From Phorcus lineatus (taxonomy: Eukaryota > Mollusca > Gastropoda > Trochida > Trochidae), in assembly GCA_921293015.1 (NCBI GenBank), contig OV121092.1:4904001-4968000 (forward strand): a stretch of DNA of 64,000 nucleotides. Reading direction: 5' to 3'. The notes under the pieces are model-generated. The model was not told where the DNA came from. It saw only the letters and a list, made by a program, of their open reading frames with translations, and ran no database searches. Positions within the stretch are counted from its first letter, which is position 1. The number at the start of each line of letters is the position of its first letter. Of the stretch, positions 50,500-60,424 are shown piece after piece. The position numbers and the translations under genes are program-made.

Positions 50500-53400
50500 T
50501 TAGTCCTTGATGACAGACAACACTGCATGTTTTACCTCTGATGACATATTTTGAAAGAAATCTGTTTGAGCCAAATTACACAATACTATGGCCTTATCAA
50601 GCCATGGTGCTTGACTTGGAGTCTGGGACAAAACATACTGTCCTGATGTCAACCAATCGGGTTGACGTCTTATTCTTCCTGATCGCCGAGGTACTGGATC
50701 ATCGGGTATCTCATCGGAAGAAGAATCATTGGTATCCTGAGCTTGCACTGTATCCTGAGGCAAGTTAACAGTCTCCTCCTCTGGAACAGGTGTGTCATCA
50801 CCTACGTGAGTATCTACTGTAACTTCGACTTCCTCATCAGACCCAACTTCATCAACAACATCATGAACAACTTCATTTATGACTTCTTCCGACAACCTGT
50901 TCACCTCTGTTCCCTGATCTCGTGACACGATAGATCGTCTCGGCTTAGGCACTGGTACCTCTATTTCTAATTGACATGGTAAGCTACCTATAGGAAGAAG
51001 ATGATTTCTATGGAGAATTCTTGTTCTGCCAACTCTATCTTCTCTCTGTACCTTGAATACTGGAATTTCATGGTTAGGTTGCTGTAATACAATATAAACT
51101 TGTTCTTCCCATTTGTCAGAAATTTTGTGTCTACCATCAAATGCCAGAGCACGAACTAGAACTCTGTCTCCCACATGAAGATTGGCTAAACGAGCTTTAT
51201 CATCATAGTTCCGTTTCTGCCTAGCCTGTGCCTTTTTTGCTGACACAGAAGCCAGTTCATAAGACTGTTTTAACCGGCTTCTTAGAGAATCCACATACTT
51301 GGACAAGGACACCTGTGTTTCACCATTATCCAACCCAAAAGCTAAATCAATTGGTAAGCGTGGATGATTCCCAAACATCAGAAAATGAGGCGAGTATCCA
51401 GTGGTTTCATGACGAGTACAGTTGTATGCATGTACCATAGGATTTACGTAAGATTTCCAATCAGCTTTCTGTGATGGCTGCAACGTGCCTAACATGTTCA
51501 ACAAAGTACGATTGAAACGTTCTGTAAGACCATTTCCCATGGGATGATACGGTGTTGTATGGGACTTATCCATGCCAGTAATAGAACACAACTCTCTGAT
51601 AATCTTACTTTCAAAATTCGCACCTTGGTTGCTATGAATACGGGCTGGAATTCCATAGTGAACAATGAACTGATTGAACAGAGCTTCAGCTGTAGTCTTT
51701 GCAGTCATGTTACGTGTTGGTACTGCCTGCGCATACTTGGTAAAATGGTCAGTAATAACCAATATATTCTGAAACCCACCCTTTGATGTTTCAAGAGTCA
51801 AAAAGTCTAAACATACCAATTCTAAAGGCTGAGTGGTTTGAATATTTACCAAAGTGGCTTTTGATCCGATCGGCGATTTCCTCCGTAAACACCTAGGACA
51901 TCCCTCAATCCAATCATGTACATCTCTAACCATACATGGCCAGTAAAATCTATCCTGTAACAGAGATAACGTTCTATTCCTTCCAAGATGCCCCATCTCG
52001 TTGTGTACAAACTCCAAAGCCTTTTCACGATACATAGCCGGTAGAACCAATTGATCAATAGATCTTCCCTCTCTCTCACATTTACGAAACAACACTCCAT
52101 TCCGCAAGTGAAGGCGATCAAAAGTCTTGTAAAAGGCATTCTCTTCAGAATTGACAACTTTCTGTAACTTTGGTTTGAATCCAGAACGGACATTATTGAT
52201 AACTCTTCGGAGAACCCAATCATTAGATTGCGCTTTCAGCCAATCCCTACTGGTCATTTTGCTCAAAATGGAACCAGAACCACTCAGTGACTCAACAACG
52301 TCATCTGAAAAGGATAAACACTCAACATACGGCCGAGCATCCACAATCCCACAAATTGCCTGCACAGATTCTGTTGAAATCTGTTTCATGTGAGCTTGCT
52401 CTACCTCTTCCATCTGTTCTGGAACCCTTGATAATGCATCAGCATCTCCATTTGCCTTGCCAGGCCGATACTTTATGCTAAAATCATACACTGCTAAGTT
52501 AGCCAACCACCTGTGACCAGTTGCATCTAGTTTTGCACTTGTAAGTACATAGGTTAATGGGTTATTGTCCGTGAATACAACAAATTTGTTCCCATACAAG
52601 TAATCATGGAATTTTTCTGTAACTGACCATTTGAGACACAAAAACTCCAATTTGTGAGCGGAATAATGCTGTTCTGATTTCTTCAAACCACGACTAGCAT
52701 AACTGATGACACGTTTCTCACCTTGTTGCTCTTGATAGAGAACAGCACCGAGGCCTTTTGTGCTGGCATCTACATGTAATTCAAATGGCAATGAGAAATA
52801 ACAAAATCCAAGAATTGGGGGGGAAGTTAATCTATGTTTTAACTCCTGAAATGCATTTTCCTCTTCATCACCCCATTTCCACACCTTAGCTACAGTGGAT
52901 TTACGTTTCTTCTTCGGAAGTGGATTTGGCAAAAGATCACAAAGTGGTCTTGAAATCCGAGAGAAATTCTGCACAAATCTTCGGTAATATCCAGTGAAAC
53001 CCGGGAACCGACGTACCTCTTCAGGTGTTGATGGCTTTGGCCAATTCCTAATTACTTCAACTTTCGCCGGATCTGGTTCTACACCTCTCTCAGACACAAT
53101 ATGTCCCACATAGGAAACTTTACGTTTGAAAAATTCACATTTTTTAGGAGCTAATTTGAGATTACTTTCTCTTATCTTTTCGAAAACCTGTTTCAACCGG
53201 TCCAGGTGTTCATCAAATGTTTTGGAAAACACAATAATGTCATCTATGTATACTAGACATATATTCAGGTGAAGATCTCCTAAACATTGCTCCATAAGAC
53301 GCTGATAAGTAGCAGGACTATTACACAAACCAAATGGGAGTCTGTTATACTCATAAAAGCCTAACGGGCCGACATTGAACGCCGTTTGCTCTTTGTGCTC

Positions 53401-54720
53401 CTCTGCAATCTCAACTTGATAATATCCTGACTTCATGTCCAATTTTGTGTAAAACCTATTTCCACCTAAATTGTCTAAAATTTCCTCGATTCGTGGCAAA
53501 GTATACGAATCCCGGACTGTCCGAAGGTTCAACTGTCTATAATCTGTGCACATTCTCAATCTACCATCTTTACGCCTGCACAACACAACATTGGAGGACC
53601 ATGGACTATGAGATGGGCGAATAACATCACAAGCCAACAACTGGTTCAAATGAGCTTTAACCTCATCAAACATAGATGGTGGGATGCGTCTGGACCTTTG
53701 TTTAAACGGCAACTCATTTGTCAGTTCAATACGATGCTTTACAGCTGATGAATGTCCTAAGTCTAGCTCACCCTTGGAGAAGATGTCACAATAACTGGAT
53801 ATGAGGCTATGACCTAACTCTAATTCCGTAGCTGAAAGAGTTGTAGATTCAATCTCAATACCATCAGGAAGTGGAACAGTCTGACTTGCACAACTATGTT
53901 GACTATCACCTGCTTTACCTGTAGGAAACTGAAAACCTTCAACTGTCACTGGATGAATCTCACACATGATGGATTTTGGGGGTATTACAACAGTCCTGGT
54001 GGTTATATTGTTAATGGCTACTCTCACTGGTCCTTTATAGTGTGAATGATAACTAAACACAGATGGTTCTATGTCCAAATCTGTAGGTATAACCGAACGT
54101 GGCGTGGCCAGTAGCAATGCACATGTTTGAGCACAACTTATGCGCTTATCCATAACACCCTCTATCACTACACTACTGTTAGCTGGAATTATAACAGGTT
54201 TAAATTCTGCACTTTTCACAAGAGCTAACCTGAAATTGGATTTCTGTAATTCCTTCTCCCGAATGACAATTGTGCGAAAAGCCATGTACCATGAAGTATG
54301 AATATCTGTACTCTGTAGAAATCTTGCACCGTTATCATTTCTACACCTGCTGATCAGAGTCTGTAGTATATTGGTACCCAAAAGTATAGGAACTTCGTGG
54401 TTATACTTGCTGTCAGGAACTACCAAGAAAACACAAGGCAATGGGTTTCCATTAGCCACTCCATGAGCAACAATATCAGCTACAACGTATCCCAAGTATG
54501 GCAAGCCTTGACCATCAGCACATTCTATCTCAAGAATAGTCTTTAAAGGTTGTAAAGGAATATGACTGAAGTGAGAGTTGTAATGTTTTTCACTCATTGT
54601 AGAAACTGTTGACCCTGTGTCCAGCAATGCCTTACTGTAAACACCATCTACAGTTACACTACCCTCAGTTGGGTTACCAAGGAGACCTGGGGGCAATCCA
54701 AATCCTTGAGGGGACGACAT
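50500..54720 (-). CDS. Ty3/gypsy Pol: protease, reverse transcriptase, RNase H, integrase (integrase catalytic Asp replaced by Asn)
   Basis: 1406 residues from the first Met; in the element it is probably made as a Gag-Pol fusion by -1 frameshifting, the frame being open upstream to 54,774. Protease: LDTGS, catalytic DTG at 34-36, with LLGTNIL at 113-119. RT about 350-530: Asp428 in KLDMKSGYY, YIDD 491-494. RNase H: Asp651, Glu692, Asp718 and Asp761. Integrase: zinc motif His906, His911, Cys941, Cys944; core Asp972, position 1031, Glu1067 with 35 residues between the last two. Position 1031 reads Asn (codon AAC, SNQGANF) where the family has the second catalytic Asp. RFPGFTGYYRRF also has Pro where Leu is usual. 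The integrase tail is followed by an acidic stretch and RRSGRIRRQPDWL, a common Metaviridae ending. Polymerisation and RNase H look intact; integration may not be. Confidence 0.96.
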   Translation of the reverse strand: MSSPQGFGLPPGLLGNPTEGSVTVDGVYSKALLDTGSTVSTMSEKHYNSHFSHIPLQPLKTILEIECADGQGLPYLGYVVADIVAHGVANGNPLPCVFLVVPDSKYNHEVPILLGTNILQTLISRCRNDNGARFLQSTDIHTSWYMAFRTIVIREKELQKSNFRLALVKSAEFKPVIIPANSSVVIEGVMDKRISCAQTCALLLATPRSVIPTDLDIEPSVFSYHSHYKGPVRVAINNITTRTVVIPPKSIMCEIHPVTVEGFQFPTGKAGDSQHSCASQTVPLPDGIEIESTTLSATELELGHSLISSYCDIFSKGELDLGHSSAVKHRIELTNELPFKQRSRRIPPSMFDEVKAHLNQLLACDVIRPSHSPWSSNVVLCRRKDGRLRMCTDYRQLNLRTVRDSYTLPRIEEILDNLGGNRFYTKLDMKSGYYQVEIAEEHKEQTAFNVGPLGFYEYNRLPFGLCNSPATYQRLMEQCLGDLHLNICLVYIDDIIVFSKTFDEHLDRLKQVFEKIRESNLKLAPKKCEFFKRKVSYVGHIVSERGVEPDPAKVEVIRNWPKPSTPEEVRRFPGFTGYYRRFVQNFSRISRPLCDLLPNPLPKKKRKSTVAKVWKWGDEEENAFQELKHRLTSPPILGFCYFSLPFELHVDASTKGLGAVLYQEQQGEKRVISYASRGLKKSEQHYSAHKLEFLCLKWSVTEKFHDYLYGNKFVVFTDNNPLTYVLTSAKLDATGHRWLANLAVYDFSIKYRPGKANGDADALSRVPEQMEEVEQAHMKQISTESVQAICGIVDARPYVECLSFSDDVVESLSGSGSILSKMTSRDWLKAQSNDWVLRRVINNVRSGFKPKLQKVVNSEENAFYKTFDRLHLRNGVLFRKCEREGRSIDQLVLPAMYREKALEFVHNEMGHLGRNRTLSLLQDRFYWPCMVRDVHDWIEGCPRCLRRKSPIGSKATLVNIQTTQPLELVCLDFLTLETSKGGFQNILVITDHFTKYAQAVPTRNMTAKTTAEALFNQFIVHYGIPARIHSNQGANFESKIIRELCSITGMDKSHTTPYHPMGNGLTERFNRTLLNMLGTLQPSQKADWKSYVNPMVHAYNCTRHETTGYSPHFLMFGNHPRLPIDLAFGLDNGETQVSLSKYVDSLRSRLKQSYELASVSAKKAQARQKRNYDDKARLANLHVGDRVLVRALAFDGRHKISDKWEEQVYIVLQQPNHEIPVFKVQREDRVGRTRILHRNHLLPIGSLPCQLEIEVPVPKPRRSIVSRDQGTEVNRLSEEVINEVVHDVVDEVGSDEEVEVTVDTHVGDDTPVPEEETVNLPQDTVQAQDTNDSSSDEIPDDPVPRRSGRIRRQPDWLTSGQYVLSQTPSQAPWLDKAIVLCNLAQTDFFQNMSSEVKHAVLSVIKD

Positions 54721-54727
54721 TTCCTCT

Positions 54728-54771
54728 GGGCTTACCGAGGTCCCCTCCTGGTAAACCCTCTTGTGTTTAAA
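54728..54771 (-). promoter_or_regulatory. -1 programmed ribosomal frameshift signal between gag and pol
   Basis: On the minus strand the heptamer T TTA AAC (54,765-54,771) sits in gag phase as X XXY YYZ. Slipping back one base gives TTT AAA and continues in the pol frame with CAC; the pol frame has a TAG only 3 bases upstream (54,775-54,777) and is open from there. After a 6-base spacer (ACAAGA), GGGTTTACC pairs with GGTAAGCCC (9 bp, one G-U). Inside it, beyond a 2-base bulge, GAGG pairs with CCTC around a GGA loop. The gag stop TAA (54,732-54,734) is in the 3' arm. UUUAAAC is one of the most efficient slippery sites known, and the spacing is in the usual 5-9 base range. Confidence 0.88.
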
Positions 54772-55925
54772 CCTCTACCCTTGAAGTGGTCTAACCTTAC
54801 TCGACATCCATACTGAACATGTCCAACTTGTCCACAACGATAACAAGTAACCTCACGATCCCCTTCTGAACCTCTTCCTTGCCCTTCATCAACATCTCTA
54901 TCATCTACAACCTCAGAATCTTGAGATTCGGGATGTGACCCTTGATTTGACCCTTGATATTGTCCATGGTATGACCCTTGGTATGGTCCACGAAACCCTC
55001 TACCTCTTGACCTATGACCCCGTGACCTACGATTGGATGTACCACGAGTTGACACAAAGTCCCGCAGAGATTTCACTTCAGCAGCAAGTTGCTGAACTAT
55101 TCCTACCAGTTCAGTTGTATTATCGGCATCTTTATGCATAGCAGACTTAGCAGTAGCCTTAGCTTTAGAAGTTGACTGAAAGTCCGTACTAGATGAACGG
55201 GATTCCTCAATACAGCGAATCTCAGCACGCAAATCATCAAAGGACTTTATGGAATCAAATTTATGACCAGAGGCATCTTTGAGAGACTGTACCAAACCTT
55301 GCCAAAATACAGAGCATAAAGCTTCCATGTTCGGTTTTAAAGCACCGGACACAATTGCTCTGGCATAGAGTTCTTCAACACGACAACCCCATTCTCTAAC
55401 AGCCTCGCCATCCTTCTGTTTAGCACTATAGAAAGCCCCAACTAGTGACGTTTTCTCCTGCACTGTCCCATAAATGCTATGAACCTTTGACAACAACTCT
55501 TCAACGCTAGCATTAGGATCCATACAGAGCATGACGTTACTGGCTTTACCCTTTAAGGACCTAATCACTGCTTGCTTAATTACTGCTGCAGGATACTCCT
55601 TAGCCTGTAACAACCTGTCAACCTCATACCGCCATACTTCATAGCACACTTCACCCTTTCCTACCTCACCCATGAAAGTAGAAACCTTCAACGGTTGATT
55701 AACAGTAACGGAGGGCGGTGGATCTTTAACACCCTTGGAAGCAACATAGCCTGCCATCCACTGAGTAAACTCCTCAGGATTATCTGCTTTGGGCTTAATG
55801 CCCATCTTTTTAACAGTCTCTACCAAAACTTTAGCATCCTCATCACTAAAGGAGGCCATGATTCCAGACCAAAACCTCAACCCTAGCCAGACAACAAGAA
55901 GGAAAAGAAGTAACCTTATTCCCAT
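54732..55925 (-). CDS. Ty3/gypsy Gag (capsid and nucleocapsid)
   Basis: 397 residues. Residues about 75-240 resemble the Gag capsid of Ty3/gypsy elements and the domesticated PNMA proteins (the YEVWRYEVDRLL through LVGAFYSAKQKDGEAVREWG region). A basic Arg/Gly-rich segment follows, with YQGSYHGQYQGSNQGS repeats, then one CCHC zinc knuckle, CYRCGQVGHVQYGC at 361-374 (C-X2-C-X4-H-X4-C), for RNA packaging. The first 22 residues (MGIRLLLFLLVVWLGLRFWS...) are strongly hydrophobic, which is unusual for Gag. A second Met at residue 23 (MASFSDED, ATG at 55,857-55,859, with A at -3 and G at +4) is an equally good or better start. The 3' end overlaps pol by about 43 bases. Confidence 0.93.
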   Translation of the reverse strand: MGIRLLLFLLVVWLGLRFWSGIMASFSDEDAKVLVETVKKMGIKPKADNPEEFTQWMAGYVASKGVKDPPPSVTVNQPLKVSTFMGEVGKGEVCYEVWRYEVDRLLQAKEYPAAVIKQAVIRSLKGKASNVMLCMDPNASVEELLSKVHSIYGTVQEKTSLVGAFYSAKQKDGEAVREWGCRVEELYARAIVSGALKPNMEALCSVFWQGLVQSLKDASGHKFDSIKSFDDLRAEIRCIEESRSSSTDFQSTSKAKATAKSAMHKDADNTTELVGIVQQLAAEVKSLRDFVSTRGTSNRRSRGHRSRGRGFRGPYQGSYHGQYQGSNQGSHPESQDSEVVDDRDVDEGQGRGSEGDREVTCYRCGQVGHVQYGCRVRLDHFKGRGLNTRGFTRRGPR

Positions 55926-56469
55926 AGCCCAATACTTCTACACTTGTAATGCTTACTGCTAGCTTTAACTAAATGTCTACTTCATAAACTAACCTTCCGT
56001 TTACAAAGTTTGAATGTACTGCAAGTATTCGTAATACAAGTGTCACATATTTGAGTTATGGTTACATTTAAAATCTGACATCACAATTTCACATCACTTC
56101 AAACAAAATGATAATCAACTCAAAACATTCAAAATTTACACAGCCAAAAAAATACATATATAAATATATCACATGCTTCAAATATCACATTACATTATTA
56201 AAATATCGATAATAGACTACTTGCCAAAACTTATACAGTTAGCAACAGTGCTAGCTTATGGCATATAACGTAGGTAGTCTTATTCTATCATCTTCAACCT
56301 GGCACAAAATTCAGAGTTAATCTGAGTTATCACAGTTGCTTCCAACAAGAGTTCGTTCTGAAGAAATATAGTTAAGTAAAGTTCATTATGGTCACAATTA
56401 TTGTAGAAAATTTATCTCACATGGTCATGCTGGTCTTCATGCTTGAGTCTGTATTTCTGGTTCACATGC
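55926..56469 (-). other. Retrotransposon 5' leader
   Basis: About 540 bases between the primer-binding region and gag. It has no long open frame and presumably carries packaging sequence. No specific structure was identified. Confidence 0.6.
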
Positions 56470-56487
56470 TCCTCACTGGGGGCTCCA
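56470..56487 (-). promoter_or_regulatory. Primer-binding site candidate
   Basis: TGGAGCCCCCAGTGAGGA on the minus strand begins 3 bases after the 5' LTR. TGG would pair with the CCA end of a primer tRNA. I could not match the rest to a particular tRNA with confidence. Confidence 0.55.
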
Positions 56488-56490
56488 TTT

Positions 56491-57540
56491 TGTAACGGTC
56501 AATCAAGTGAAGAGAACTCGTTAGTGGCCGTGAATCCGTTTATTGCAGTTATCAGGTTTCATTTGCCGAGGGCAAACATCACAACTCTGTTAATAGATAC
56601 AAAAATGATAAGTCAATTGTATAAATACAGATTTCATAAATATAGATTCAATTCATTCATATAAATATATCATGGTTTCATATAACATTCCGCACAGGTA
56701 CATTCAAATCAACTAAACGTACAAAGACATACAAACACTCATAACCAGCGTGACATAACAAATACACTCAAAGTACAAAGTTTCACATGGTAGCTCATAT
56801 GAACTATTAAGGGCAATGTACAATAGAATAATTAAAGTATTCTCACCGTCTATGGGACAAGCTGCAAATGATTTCAGCATGTGAACCATGACTCATGTCA
56901 GTGAACCTGAGCAAAAATATATATATCTATGACAACAACAATGTATAACAGTCTTTATCGGTAACTGCTCACATTAAATCAATTCAACATGAATCATTAC
57001 CAAATTCTTATTCTCAGAAATCGTTCAAGGAACAAATTCAATGTTATATAAAATGTACCTGTCACCAAAACTAGAAACTCAACTTCTTAAGAAATTGAAT
57101 GAATTAATAATAATTGAACATATTTTTGTATTATTTCCATTTTCCATAAAACCCAAACAAACTCACCAGAAATCCAGTGACCTTCCTAAACCATCAAATG
57201 TCCTCTGAATTCATCTTGCCAGGTGAAAAGAATGATAGCAAGTGCACACCTAGCCCACTTAGCTCATGCACCAAACATCTTCAACCAATCAGATAATCAG
57301 TTCACCATTAGTGGATTGATCCTAATTTACATGAACTGACCTATGGCACAAACAATGGACTGGCCCTCATTTACATAGGACTACACCTGAATTGATCTCT
57401 GACCTCAAATATCCAGGACAAGGTCAGGTCATATGTCAACAACAAAACATAACACCACACAACAAGATTAAAAGAAATTACTAACTAGATTTCACATCTT
57501 ATTTTACTGCAAGAAGTATTTACACCTTGAACCTGTTACA
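56491..57540 (-). repeat. 5' LTR
   Basis: 1050 bases, identical to the 3' LTR except at two positions. It carries the promoter for the element in this orientation. Confidence 0.95.
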
Positions 57541-57544
57541 TGGA
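57541..57544. repeat. Target-site duplication TGGA, right
   Basis: Matches 49,403-49,406. A 4-5 base duplication is usual for Ty3/gypsy integrases. Confidence 0.75.
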
Positions 57545-57860
57545 TAATAAATCTTTATAGTTAATTGTTGCTTTTCATGGGTTTATAAGAGCAAAACATC
57601 TGTAGAATATCTATCAATTCAAAACAAAATTAGAGATGATTGACCAGATGTTTCATTTCAATATCAACCAAAACATGAGTTAAAATTGGAACCCAAGTAC
57701 TGGAATACCCGATCTAGTTCCACATTTCAGAACACAATCAATGCCAAGTGCTGACAAAGTGTATATTCTGAAAATGACTGATAATAGAAATCTTCCGCTG
57801 GGAAATCCTGCAGCTGAAGATTTAGCCACTCAACAGTCAATCAGCCGATTTTACACCAAA

Positions 57861-58463
57861 TACTGATTTCAATTATAGAACAGGTAGTCAAGGCGAATGA
57901 CACTGTGAAGCTTTAATGTTATTCATGAACGAGACTGACATGAAAATTACACGCCATATATTGGGGAATGTATCCAGAAGATATACTTATAATGGTATTC
58001 CCTGGCGATTGACGACCTGATGATCAATGTAAGAGTATTGATATCAAATCACGTAATCCAATGACAGAAAAAAAACAGAAACTAGGAGGGTAATTTTGTA
58101 AATGTAATCATTATATTCATCAAAATGATTTTCACAATACATTTTATTGTTTCACTCTAACTTGATTTTCAATTAGAGAATTGGTAGTCAAGACGAATGG
58201 CACTGTGACGCTTGTACTGTTATTCATGAACGAGACTGTCATGAAAGTTTCACGCCATACATTGGGGAATGTATCCAGAAAATATCCCTTTAGCGGTATT
58301 CCGTGGTGATTGATGAACTGATTTTCTTAATGAACAATTTCAGGGTATTGATATATAACCATGTCAATCAATAACAGAAGAGAACAAAAAATAGGAGGGC
58401 AATCCAGGAAATGTATTCATCATATTCATCAAAATCACATTTTACGTCAAGATATGAAGTTTC
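57861..58463. repeat. Diverged tandem duplication of about 300 bp inside copy C
   Basis: Landmarks such as GGTAGTCAAGGCGAATG, TTATTCATGAACGAGACTG, ATTGGGGAATGTATCCAGAA and ATATTCATCAAAAT recur 300 bases apart. Copies A and B each have this block once. Confidence 0.85.
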
Positions 58464-60160
58464 ACTTTAAATGTCGACTGTTAGGACTTAAGTTGAAAAT
58501 TGAAACTGACAATGAATTAACAATTTATTTTAATTGCATACTGTAACACTGACGTCAATAACTAGTGACTGTCGATCGACTGATGATAACTATTCAGGTG
58601 TTAATTCTATCTACACAAATGTAACTATTTGTCTCGAGTTGAAGTTGTTCTTGAATAGTTGTAAATGTAAATTATAAACACGACTACGGGATGTATTTTG
58701 CAATAATTTTTAAGCAATGTTAATATTTGATTTCCTCAATGCTTGGTAAACTTAACAAAAACATGACATAATTACTACATCTTTATTTTAATTTAGTTGA
58801 TTCTAGATAAAATCTAATATCTTCAACACTATAACCAAAGATATTAGAAAGCTGTCTACAGCCTATCCCGTCGTATAAGACGACGTTATTATTTAAACGA
58901 CTATTGCTATGGCAAAGGTACCCAAGGGGTCAATAACAGTAGAACTCAAATCATCATGATTTCGCATGAATAGACAATATTATGCATCCATTCAAGATTG
59001 ATTTATCCTTTGCTTCCAAGTAGTTGTTATTTTACACCTAACAAACCATATCTTAAAGAAATATTTTGCACTGAACACACTGATAAGTTCATTATCTAGA
59101 TTGTCTAGTACAAATATTGGTTGATAGCATGGCACATTTCAATCAGATCGCTAAGGCAAATGGAAATTACAAATTAAGCATGTTATGTCTGATGCTATTT
59201 GGCATGTATTAACATCTGACAAATGTAGTTAATTTTTTTTTAAATAGGCGCGAAGTGTGACGTGTTCCGATACAGATCATTCCTTGAAATGATAAAATTA
59301 ACACTGACAGATCCCGGTCATTTCAAGGCAATAAAAGGATTATACAGAAGACAGCGTTCAGCCTTTCAATAGTGTCAGATCGGTTTTAGAAGAAGCACGT
59401 TAAAGGACTCGACCATTTCAGTCCTATTCCCTCCGAACGATTTTCTTACAACCTCCTCACTTCAATAAAATGACAAAATGATGAAGCTCTTTATCATTCA
59501 AACCCTTTAAAATCTTTGGTAACGAAATAATGATCATGAATATAAGTATAATGTGCTGTAAAGACATTCCCTATAGTAAGGATGGGTGCACGCCTACACT
59601 GAAGTTTGCAACCAGCTCATTTCAATTAATGCAAACCAAAGTATTGTTGTCCCTGCATTAACAAAAGCGGTCATTATAGAAGCTGAAGCCTATTGGAATG
59701 TTAACGAACCGAATATGACTTAATTTCAAGTACATGGAAACAAAGGAAACGGGTGAGATTGAGATTGTTTTCTGTATTATAGATACCATTATTTGCTTGC
59801 TTCTACTAGGGAGGATTATATAGTCTCTTTTCTCCGATTTTTAAACAGCAATCCATTTTGAAAAATTGGCCTTTATTCATGAGAAGATAACGTCATTTTT
59901 GTAATGTTCTCTGTCTCAATTTCAGAAAATGTATGTGTCTTTTCTTCTATAAGTTGCTTTTTCTGCAGAACAATTAAATTAAATTACTTCAATTGATGAA
60001 AGAAAACATTTCATATCGTGAAAAATCTTCATCAAGGTTTTTGGAGAAATAAAACAAATTCTTCACGGGAGGGTTTGAGGTACAGAGTTCTCAGTTTGAC
60101 ATTAGAATACAACTAATGGGGTTTGTCTTCAAATGGTGCACTATATGGAAAAGATCCATA

Positions 60161-60424
60161 ATTGTTTATATTATCAGAGGAATTGTTTATATCATCAGAA
60201 GAATTGTTTATATTATCAAAGGAAATGTTTTTGATATCAGAAGAATTGTTTATATTATCAGAGGAATTGTTTATATTATTATCACCAGAAGAGTTGTTTA
60301 TATAATCAGAGAAATTGTTTTTATGATCATAATAGTTGTTTATATCATTAGAGGAATTGTTTATAATATCAGAGGAATTGTTTCTCTTATCAGAAGAATT
60401 GTTTCTCTTATCAGAAGAAGTGTT
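60161..60424 (+). repeat. 21-bp minisatellite, about 12 units
   Basis: Unit AATTGTTTATATTATCAGAG plus one base, with 18- and 24-base variants. All lengths are multiples of three and there are no stops, so both strands show a frame of about 105 codons (Asn/Ser-rich on the minus strand). These frames are a by-product of the repeat and are not called as genes. Confidence 0.9.

Larger units (their letters stand above)
49407..57540 (-). mobile_element. Complete Ty3/gypsy LTR retrotransposon, 8134 bp, minus strand
   Basis: Order on the minus strand: 5' LTR, primer-binding region, gag, -1 frameshift signal, pol (protease, RT, RNase H, integrase), polypurine tract, 3' LTR. The LTRs are 1050 bases each, start TGTAAC and end GTTACA, and differ at two positions. 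RT before integrase places it in Metaviridae; there is no env frame and no chromodomain was recognised. It interrupts the stretch between segmental copies B and C and is the youngest datable insertion here. Both frames are uninterrupted, but integrase has a catalytic substitution (see pol). Confidence 0.97.

Noticed and set aside
50500-50800. An env-like third gene downstream of pol
   Set aside because: The region is the acidic C-terminal tail of Pol. No separate frame with signal peptide and membrane anchor exists before the polypurine tract.
56443-56664. 73-codon plus-strand frame overlapping the 5' LTR
   Set aside because: Antisense to the element and made of LTR sequence; no domain.
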